Made by a program: the position numbers and the translations under genes. From Betaproteobacteria bacterium HGW-Betaproteobacteria-8 (GTDB taxonomy: Bacteria > Pseudomonadota > Gammaproteobacteria > Burkholderiales > Methylophilaceae), in NCBI GenBank assembly GCA_002842135.1, contig PHCD01000043.1, positions 1-16,703 on the forward strand: DNA of 16,703 nt. The letters are read 5' to 3'. Shown here in pieces: positions 11,932 through 16,703 of this stretch. The number at the start of each line of letters is the position of its first letter. Position 1 is the first letter of the stretch. The notes under the pieces are model-generated. The model was not told the DNA's origin and did no database searches. It was given only the letters and a program-made list of their open reading frames with translations.

Positions 11932-14142
11932 TTGAATCATCCATCTCATCCCAACCCGATGTGGCAGTTCGTTCGGGCGAATCTTGCCTATATGCTGAGC
12001 GGCAAGTTGCGCTCCAAAAAAGGCTACCAACCACCCGGCGGTCACCATGTACCTGCTGATTTTGTCGGCGTCGGGGTTGCCACGGCAGAAGACCCTGCGG
12101 TCGACGATGCGGTAATCGGCTATCTAAACGAACTCGGCATTCGCCAGATTCGCCTGGATTTTACTTACGGTGACGCTGACAATCACGTAGCACGCTTTCT
12201 TGAGAAACTGATTGCCAATGATTTCAACATCATGCTGCACCTAGTACAACCGTTTGCTGCGGCAAAAGCGATGCAACAGGTGTCGGCACAGGGCGAATGG
12301 GGAAATTTCGTTACTGACACACTGGAGCGTTTTGGCAGCCGGATTGAGATACTCGAGATTGGCTCCACCATCAATCGCAAACGCTGGGCCGGTTATACGC
12401 TGGATGGTTTCCTCAATGCCTGGGGCATTGCACACAAGGCGGCTAAACCCAGGAATATAAAGCTGGCTGGCCCCAATATCACCGACTTCGAGCCGCCCTA
12501 CAATATCGGTATATTGGCCATCCTTAAAAGCCGCGATCAACTGCCGGATATACATACGGACAATCTATTCTCCGAACGCTGCACCGAACCGGAGCGTGAC
12601 GACCACAAGATCCTCGGCCACCGCCTGGCTCCACTGGGCGGTTTCAGGCTGGTCAAAAAAGCTTTCGTGCTGCAGGAGATAGGCGAGAATTTCGGCGTAC
12701 CGGAGTTGCACTCCCCTGCTGCGTTCTGGACATTGCCGCGCATTCATCGCGTACTGGCAGGCGGTGAACAAAAACAGGCCGATTACCTTGCCCGCTACAT
12801 GCTGCTTTGCGCCGCTTCCGGGGCTTTGCAGCGCGCCAGCTGGGGACCGATGATCTGCCATCGCGAAGGTTTGATAGATGATGGGGTAAAAGCTTATCCC
12901 AAGCTGGAACGTATCACCCACTACGCTTCCGTATTGGGTAATACATTCCGGGTGAGACCGGCCTTCAAGGCATTCAAAACCTTTGCCAGCCTGATACCAG
13001 GCAGCTATTACGAGGCGTGCCTGGATGACGCCAACGGGCTGGAGGTACATGCTTTCAGCAATCAGGAACAACTGATACACGCAGCCTGGACAATCAATGG
13101 GCGCGCAGCTGCCTTGCGCGACATTTATTCCGAATCCGATCTGCAGCAGGCCACCTGCCTCAACCGTGACGGCGAAACCTTGCCACAGGCACCGGATTTC
13201 GTCACGGAGTCGCCCGTCTATCTGTGCTGGCCCAAGGGTCGTCAGGTTTCAGTCAATCATGAAGCCCAATTGATTCCTGATTTAGCATTGCACGCACACG
13301 CGGAGAAAACACATTATCTTTACCGCAAGGATAACTGGCATGGCGCGATCCTGGCCAAGGATGCCAAAGAGGAAGCGCTACTGCGCACTGGCCTGAATCC
13401 CGATGTCATTGGCTCACCGCCTGAAGAGGCTATCCTGCGCAAAGCACGCAATGCCATCTGGACCATTCCGGATCCACGCGACCCGGCAAAGAAACTGGTG
13501 ATCAAGCAGCCCGTGCGCATGCACCCGCACAAAAAACTACTGGATCGATTCAAACCTTCCAAGGGGCTGAGAAGCTGGAATGGCGCCAGCGAATTGCTCA
13601 GGCGCGGTGTCGAAACTGCCCGTCCTGTTGCCTATTTTGAAAAAACCGGTGACATAACACTGACGCAGAATTACTACATCTGTGAATATGTGGAAGCTGA
13701 TTTCTCCGCTCGCGACATTTTCTCAGCCTTTGCCGCAGGCGAAACAAACTATCAGGGCATCTCACAGGAAGAAGCCTACAGCCAGCTGGCAGACTATTTA
13801 TCTGTCATGCATGGCCGTGGTGTGTTTTTCAGGGATTTGTCCGGCGGCAATATCCTGGTAAAAAAAGCGGCTGACGGAAAACTGGCCTTTTCCCTGATCG
13901 ATACGGGCCGGGCACATTTTTACCTGCGCGGCACCGAGTTATCAAAACGCATCTCGGACCTGACTCGCATATGCAATAAGCTCCATGCGGCAGGCCGCGA
14001 TCGTTTCATGCAAATCTACATGGCGCGGCTGGCAAAGAAATTCGGCTTTTATCAACGTCTGCCCTTCTATCTGTACAACGCCAAGGTAAGCATGAAGCGC
14101 AAATTGAAGGCCAAAGAACTAAAGCGCCTGTTCAAGCGATAA
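11932..14142 (+). CDS. Fusion protein: glycosidase-like TIM barrel plus WaaP/Kdo-kinase-like domain
   Basis: A 736-residue soluble protein with two apparent modules. Residues about 40-350 look like a clan GH-A glycosidase barrel: strand-like segments VGVGVATAED, IRQIRLDF, FNIMLHLVQP, EILEIGSTINRKRW and AFVLQEIGENFG, with E142 and E249 as possible catalytic pair. A beta-rich stretch follows (about 355-440). Residues about 500-736 look like a lipopolysaccharide-kinase or RIO-type fold: K525 in LVIKQP, HGRGVFFRDLSGGNILV (627-643, with D635 and N640), then LIDTGRA (D657 in the DFG position). No signal peptide or membrane helix is visible, so it is probably cytoplasmic. The start is TTG 11932 or ATG 11959 (codon 10); neither has a good Shine-Dalgarno. 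The function is unknown; a role in making or modifying a cell-surface glycan is inference. Confidence 0.75.
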   Translation: MNHPSHPNPMWQFVRANLAYMLSGKLRSKKGYQPPGGHHVPADFVGVGVATAEDPAVDDAVIGYLNELGIRQIRLDFTYGDADNHVARFLEKLIANDFNIMLHLVQPFAAAKAMQQVSAQGEWGNFVTDTLERFGSRIEILEIGSTINRKRWAGYTLDGFLNAWGIAHKAAKPRNIKLAGPNITDFEPPYNIGILAILKSRDQLPDIHTDNLFSERCTEPERDDHKILGHRLAPLGGFRLVKKAFVLQEIGENFGVPELHSPAAFWTLPRIHRVLAGGEQKQADYLARYMLLCAASGALQRASWGPMICHREGLIDDGVKAYPKLERITHYASVLGNTFRVRPAFKAFKTFASLIPGSYYEACLDDANGLEVHAFSNQEQLIHAAWTINGRAAALRDIYSESDLQQATCLNRDGETLPQAPDFVTESPVYLCWPKGRQVSVNHEAQLIPDLALHAHAEKTHYLYRKDNWHGAILAKDAKEEALLRTGLNPDVIGSPPEEAILRKARNAIWTIPDPRDPAKKLVIKQPVRMHPHKKLLDRFKPSKGLRSWNGASELLRRGVETARPVAYFEKTGDITLTQNYYICEYVEADFSARDIFSAFAAGETNYQGISQEEAYSQLADYLSVMHGRGVFFRDLSGGNILVKKAADGKLAFSLIDTGRAHFYLRGTELSKRISDLTRICNKLHAAGRDRFMQIYMARLAKKFGFYQRLPFYLYNAKVSMKRKLKAKELKRLFKR

Positions 14143-14191
14143 ATGCAAGAAAACAAAGGATATTGACGGGTTTCCCTTCGTCCGCATCCAT

Positions 14192-14220
14192 AGCCAGCAA
14201 TGGCTTCCACACTGGTTTTT
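14192..14220 (+). terminator. Weak candidate terminator after the fusion gene
   Basis: AGCCA (14192-14196) pairs with TGGCT (14201-14205) around a GCAA tetraloop, and a TTTTT run occurs 10 bases later at 14216-14220. A competing CCAG/CTGG pairing ends directly at the T-run. Either could end the transcript from the upstream gene before the tRNA promoter. Confidence 0.3.
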
Positions 14221-14231
14221 GCAGAATTTCG

Positions 14232-14260
14232 TTGACAACTTGCACGGCTGTCTTTAAGAT
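14232..14260 (+). promoter_or_regulatory. Sigma-70 promoter of tRNA-Ala
   Basis: A perfect -35 TTGACA at 14232-14237 is followed after 17 bp by TAAGAT at 14255-14260, one base off TATAAT. A GC-rich discriminator TGCGCC follows, typical of stable-RNA promoters under stringent control. The expected start is about 14267, some 7 bases before the mature tRNA-Ala. This is the best promoter in the window. Confidence 0.8.
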
Positions 14261-14273
14261 TGCGCCTCTTTTC

Positions 14274-14362
<89 letters not shown>

Positions 14363-14408
14363 AGAAACAGGTTGGCCGGGATAGGCTGATTAGAAAAGTA
14401 AGAATTTT

Positions 14409-14432
14409 GCTTAATTTCTTCTTAAATTAAGC
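14409..14432. other. Perfect 9-bp inverted repeat between the two tRNA genes
   Basis: GCTTAATTT (14409-14417) pairs exactly with AAATTAAGC (14424-14432) around CTTCTT. It lies downstream of tRNA-Ala and about 40 bp before tRNA-Glu. The stem is AT-rich and not directly followed by a T-run, so it may be a weak terminator, an RNA-processing structure or a protein-binding palindrome. A possible -10 TAAAAT for tRNA-Glu is at 14445-14450, with only a poor -35 (TTAAAT at 14422-14427) inside this palindrome. Confidence 0.45.
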
Positions 14433-14472
14433 GCGGTTTTGTAGTAAAATGTTGTTCGTTAAAAGTTCATAG

Positions 14473-14548
14473 GTCCCCATCGTCTAGAGGCCTAGGACAC
14501 CTCCCTTTCACGGAGGCGACCGGGGTTCGACTCCCCGTGGGGACGCCA
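14473..14548 (+). tRNA. tRNA-Glu(TTC)
   Basis: The complete 76-base cloverleaf has acceptor GTCCCCA pairing with TGGGGAC, anticodon loop CTTTCAC with anticodon TTC between CCTCC and GGAGG, T-arm CGGGG-TTCGACT-CCCCG, discriminator G and encoded CCA. It decodes GAA and GAG. Its 3' portion is repeated about 1.09 kb downstream, so the gene is the insertion target of an integrative element that restored a working 3' end. Confidence 0.97.
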
Positions 14549-14551
14549 AAA
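14525..14551 (+). repeat. Attachment-site copy inside tRNA-Glu (proximal att)
   Basis: The 27 bp run from the T-loop through CCA plus three A residues. They match 15613-15639 at 25 of 27 positions, differing at 14530 (A against G) and 14536 (C against G). The T-arm to 3' end is the usual crossover region of tyrosine integrases that target tRNA genes. Confidence 0.8.
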
Positions 14552-14599
14552 TATTTCTAACTTATTGTTTTTAAAATATAATTTAGTAAGATTTTAGTA

Positions 14600-14621
14600 A
14601 AGTTCGATTTATTTCGAACTT
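14600..14621. other. Perfect 8-bp inverted repeat downstream of tRNA-Glu
   Basis: AAGTTCGA (14600-14607) pairs with TCGAACTT (14614-14621) around TTTATT, just before the strong terminator. It lies at the left end of the island and may be part of an integrase arm-site region, an additional terminator stem, or a processing structure. Confidence 0.45.
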
Positions 14622-14626
14622 GAAAT

Positions 14627-14657
14627 AAAAAAAGCCAGTCATTGACTGGCTTTTTTT
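14627..14657. terminator. Strong bidirectional intrinsic terminator
   Basis: GCCAGTC (14634-14640) and GACTGGC (14644-14650) form a GC-rich stem with loop ATT, flanked by seven A residues and seven T residues that extend the pairing to 14 bp. It serves tRNA-Glu on the plus strand and the unknown membrane protein gene on the minus strand, whose stop lies 10 bp away. Confidence 0.92.
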
Positions 14658-14666
14658 ATTTGTAGA

Positions 14667-15338
14667 TTATGATTTCCACCAAGTTTGTGGGGCAATTTCT
14701 GTATATAAACTAATCACAAAGCAACTAAATAATAACCCGATGCCAATCAATCCAAATAAGACTGACGGGATAAGCGCAGCAATCCATAACCTAACGTGAA
14801 TTAATTTCAACCAATCATCGTGACTAGAAATTTTATTCATTTCATTTGATCTGTTATGCATGTCATCCGCTTCTCTCGCTTTTATTAATACTTTGCATTG
14901 GAAGTTGACCCTAAAACCTTCCAGCATCATTTTTAATACTTCAAAAATAACAAAGATTGCAGCTGAGATACCTAGACATAAAGCTGCTAAGGTATGAATT
15001 ACGCTGTAATGAGTTTCTCTTGTTACTGCCCATAGGGCAAAAAACGTTAAATAGCCAGCCGAAATTACAACTTGCGTGTATGCCTTGTTCTGATGAGCAA
15101 TATCAACCATTGCTTTGGCATATTTATCTATGCCGTCACTGAAAGCCTTGTTGAAATTCGCGTGAGGATTATTAATGTTTTCTAATATTTCTTTGTCGTA
15201 CAACTCTTGGTAAACATCCTCAAGAGCATCTAGCTCATTCTCCAGTAAGCTTAAATCAATTTGGGTGTGACCTTGATCTCTAGTCCTGCGAACTTTGCTC
15301 TTTAGATCTAAAATTATTAAGCGCCATGAAGTGTCCAT
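14667..15338 (-). CDS. Unknown membrane protein, cargo of the tRNA-Glu island
   Basis: A 223-residue protein that I cannot assign to a family. Residues 1-85 are polar and mostly helical, with an acidic stretch (LENELDALEDVYQELYDKE) that suggests coiled-coil or partner contact. Hydrophobic helices lie at about 87-105, 113-135 and 183-212, the last long enough to be one tilted or two short helices. A charged loop of about 45 residues separates the second and third. There is no signal peptide. AAGG lies 6 bases before the ATG. The AT-rich codon use differs from the flanking chromosomal genes and indicates acquisition by transfer. Two-helix membrane proteins with a soluble helical head are common as effectors in defence islands, but no family motif here proves such a role. 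Confidence 0.75.
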   Translation of the reverse strand: MDTSWRLIILDLKSKVRRTRDQGHTQIDLSLLENELDALEDVYQELYDKEILENINNPHANFNKAFSDGIDKYAKAMVDIAHQNKAYTQVVISAGYLTFFALWAVTRETHYSVIHTLAALCLGISAAIFVIFEVLKMMLEGFRVNFQCKVLIKAREADDMHNRSNEMNKISSHDDWLKLIHVRLWIAALIPSVLFGLIGIGLLFSCFVISLYTEIAPQTWWKS

Positions 15339-15438
15339 TTAATGCCTTATTTTTAGAAGCTAATGACGTAATTTATTTAATATTATGCTTGATGTTACAC
15401 GATAATTACTTCTCCATTAGCACTTAGGAGTAGTTGCC

Positions 15439-15612
15439 ATGAGAAGACGCCGCTATTTCAAAATTAAGTCAATTGGGGAGCCAGTCATTGAAAATACCAG
15501 AGGATTTATCGAGCTAATCACAACCAGATTAACAAACGAGCTACAAGACATCAAAGCACCTTCTTCCGTCGAGGAATTACAAAACAAATCTCACAGTAAA
15601 AAGCGGGGATAA
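15439..15612 (+). CDS. Unknown 57-residue basic protein at the island edge
   Basis: ATG at 15439 is preceded by AGGAG with an 8-base spacer, and the frame stops with TAA directly against the distal att repeat. The product begins MRRRRYFKIK, contains an amphipathic middle (GFIELITTRLTNEL) and ends in SKKRG, so it is basic at both ends. It is divergent from the membrane protein gene across a 100-bp AT-rich gap and may share a regulatory region with it. Possible roles include a DNA- or RNA-binding regulator, or a partner of the membrane protein; neither is shown by a recognised motif. Truncation of a longer gene by the insertion boundary is possible but not required. Confidence 0.55.
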   Translation: MRRRRYFKIKSIGEPVIENTRGFIELITTRLTNELQDIKAPSSVEELQNKSHSKKRG

Positions 15613-15639
15613 GTTCGGCTCCCGGTGGGGACGCCAAAA
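15613..15639 (+). repeat. Distal copy of the tRNA-Glu 3' end (att)
   Basis: These 27 bp repeat the T-loop to CCA region of tRNA-Glu with two substitutions. No other tRNA sequence precedes them, so they are a fragment and not a gene. The two changes fit drift in a displaced copy that is no longer under selection. Confidence 0.8.
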
Positions 15640-15644
15640 CACAG

Positions 15645-15667
15645 AAGCCGCCGCAAGGTGGCTTTTT
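15645..15667 (+). terminator. Intrinsic terminator beyond the distal att, probable original tRNA-Glu terminator
   Basis: AAGCCGCC (15645-15652) pairs with GGTGGCTT (15657-15664), with one G-T pair, around a GCAA tetraloop, followed by a T-run to 15667. It lies 5 bp after the att copy, where a terminator would sit if the tRNA were still contiguous with it. It may now end transcription of the 57-codon ORF. Confidence 0.85.
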
Positions 15668-15875
15668 TGTTTTGTGCACGCAATCATCAGTCACTTCCGA
15701 GTGACTCTCATCACCTTGCACTGACCTCTCTGCGTCGACCCCTTGCGCTCATCTTTCCAAGTCATATCTCCATGTCATCTCCCTGAATCATGGAACCCAT
15801 TCCATTAATCTCAGCGCTCAGTGTAAAACGATGTAAATTCACGCTTTAAACCTATGCCGCTCGACAGGGGTTCGA

Positions 15876-15897
15876 TAGCATACTGCCAGTATGGCTA
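15876..15897. promoter_or_regulatory. Imperfect palindrome, possible operator for the efflux gene
   Basis: TAGCATACTG (15876-15885) is mirrored by CAGTATGGCTA (15887-15897) with a single central C; the only defect is one extra G in the right arm. It lies about 110 bp before the efflux lipoprotein start. RND efflux operons are often controlled by TetR- or MarR-type repressors that bind such sites, but no regulator gene is in the window. Confidence 0.35.
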
Positions 15898-16007
15898 GAT
15901 TCCGACGCGGCAACTATAACCAAAATTATTGGTCGATGCTGTCGTCGAATTGCTTGCGCCTGACGTTGTGCAGGAACCCGACGATATTCATAAATCGAGA
16001 AAAATAA

Positions 16008-16703
16008 ATGACAAAGCGTCTTTACATGAGAACTCGCTGGTTTAAGTATGAAGCGCAACGCCTGTCGTTGCTGGCACTGCCGGTATTTCTGGCATCCTGC
16101 AGCCTGGTCGGACCGGATTACGTCAAACCCGATACCAATGTTCCTGCCCAGTGGGCTTATGCGCAAAACGCCAATGTCTCTGCATCGCAAGAGGATATCT
16201 CAGCATGGTGGCGCCAACTGGGCGATGGCACGCTAAGCTCCCTGATCGACGATACGCTAAAAGCAAGCCCTGACCTGCGTCTTGCCCAGGCCAAATTGAG
16301 GGAGGCTCGCGCCCGGCTCGACCTGACAAAGGGCAATCTGTTACCTACCCTTTCCGCCTCTGTCGATGCCAGCCGCAGCCGGAGCAGCGCAGAAACCGGC
16401 AGCGGCAGTACCAATAACCTGTTCAAGGCCGGGTTCGATGTCAGCTGGGAAGCCGACGTATTCGGTGGTATCCGGCGCGGCGTAGAAGCGGCAGAAAACG
16501 ACCTGGCGGCTACCCAGGCCGACCTCTATAACACCCATGTCTCTCTTGCGGCAGAAACAGCGCTCAATTATGTATTGCTGCGCTCCAGTCAATCCAGGCT
16601 GGCGATCGCCATGAACAACCTGCAAACGCAAACTGAAACCCTGCAAATCACCGAATGGCGTGAACAGGCAGGACTGGCGACAGCAGTTGAAGTGGAACAG
16701 GCA
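16008..16703 (+). CDS. NodT-family efflux outer-membrane lipoprotein (5' part)
   Basis: The first 232 codons of an OprM/TolC-type channel, continuing past the right edge. Outer-membrane factors of this family form the exit duct of tripartite RND or MFS efflux pumps. The N terminus has a lipoprotein signal with lipobox LAS-C (C31), then the family hallmark GPDYVKP. Next come the WWRQLGDGTLSSLIDDTLKA segment and the LRLAQAKLREARA helix. The repeat-unit motif GFDVSWEADVFGGIRRGVEA follows, and then the second helical hairpin. Serine after the lipid cysteine fits outer-membrane sorting. ATG 16008 is used; an in-frame ATG at 16026 also precedes the signal and could be the start. Neither has a strong Shine-Dalgarno. 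Its pump partners should lie beyond the window. Confidence 0.95.
   Translation, partial: MTKRLYMRTRWFKYEAQRLSLLALPVFLASCSLVGPDYVKPDTNVPAQWAYAQNANVSASQEDISAWWRQLGDGTLSSLIDDTLKASPDLRLAQAKLREARARLDLTKGNLLPTLSASVDASRSRSSAETGSGSTNNLFKAGFDVSWEADVFGGIRRGVEAAENDLAATQADLYNTHVSLAAETALNYVLLRSSQSRLAIAMNNLQTQTETLQITEWREQAGLATAVEVEQA

Larger units (their letters stand above)
14525..15639. mobile_element. Mini-island or remnant integrative element at tRNA-Glu
   Basis: A 1.09-kb segment is bounded by 27-bp direct repeats of the tRNA-Glu 3' end. Inside are an AT-rich minus-strand membrane protein gene, a divergent 57-codon ORF, and a hairpin plus a strong bidirectional terminator next to the tRNA. No integrase, excisionase or transposase is visible. 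The composition is clearly more AT-rich than the chromosomal genes on either side. The terminator just outside the distal repeat fits the ancestral tRNA-Glu terminator, displaced by insertion. It may be the residue of a larger island after deletion, or a small element mobilised by an integrase acting in trans. Confidence 0.65.
15640..16007. other. Non-coding stretch upstream of the efflux gene
   Basis: About 370 bp without a convincing gene. It begins with the terminator at 15645-15667. A perfect 7-bp hairpin follows at 15689-15706 (AGTCACT, loop TCCG, AGTGACT), then a pyrimidine-rich section to about 15790 and an imperfect palindrome at 15876-15897. Frames crossing it on the minus strand are shadows of the efflux gene and lack start signals. 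It presumably holds the efflux promoter, but I could not pick out a clear -35/-10 pair. Confidence 0.5.

Noticed and set aside
15613..15639. Second tRNA-Glu gene
   Set aside because: Only the last third is present. The upstream bases belong to the 57-codon ORF and cannot form the acceptor, D or anticodon arms.
15852..16190. Minus-strand 112-codon frame upstream of and into the efflux gene
   Set aside because: It overlaps the efflux lipoprotein signal region in antisense and has no family resemblance or good ribosome binding site.

Overview
The window looks like chromosome from a betaproteobacterium, possibly near the Nitrosomonadales or Methylophilaceae. This is inferred from a smc-zipA-ligA cluster, a LigA with a TETD-type insert before its KxDG motif, MsrPQ, type I QueF and moderate GC. 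The species cannot be named from the sequence. The clearest non-coding landmark is a near-canonical XerCD dif site at 360-387, which places the left edge of the window at the replication terminus. Gene direction agrees: the partial gene left of dif is on the plus strand, and everything from 406 to 11381 is on the minus strand, so both sides are transcribed towards dif.

From left to right, the window holds the end of an unknown gene (1-138), a tiny ORF with a strong ribosome binding site, and dif. A minus-strand block follows: a TM-helix (CmpX/MscS-related) membrane protein, a DoxX-family protein, and the msrQ-msrP pair, which repairs oxidised methionine in periplasmic proteins. Next comes the tightly packed set smc-zipA-ligA-cysQ (chromosome condensation, FtsZ anchoring, NAD-dependent DNA ligase, pAp phosphatase). 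After a short divergent promoter region, the plus strand carries queF (queuosine precursor synthesis) and a 736-residue protein that joins a glycosidase-like TIM barrel to a WaaP/Kdo-kinase-like domain.

The region 14230-15670 is a tRNA locus with signs of rearrangement. tRNA-Ala(GGC) has a good promoter but a perfect 13-bp tandem duplication in its 3' end. The adjacent intact tRNA-Glu(TTC) has its last 24 bases plus three A residues repeated (25 of 27 identical) about 1.09 kb downstream. Between the copies lie an AT-rich gene for an unknown membrane protein and a divergent 57-codon ORF, but no integrase. This looks like a minimal or decayed integrative element. The terminator just beyond the distal copy is probably the original tRNA-Glu terminator.

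The right edge holds a 368-bp non-coding stretch with a hairpin and an imperfect palindrome, followed by the 5' part of a NodT-family outer-membrane efflux lipoprotein gene that runs off the window.

The observations most worth following are the dif site, the duplicated segment in tRNA-Ala, the tRNA-Glu mini-island with its two unknown genes, and the glycosidase-like/kinase fusion.
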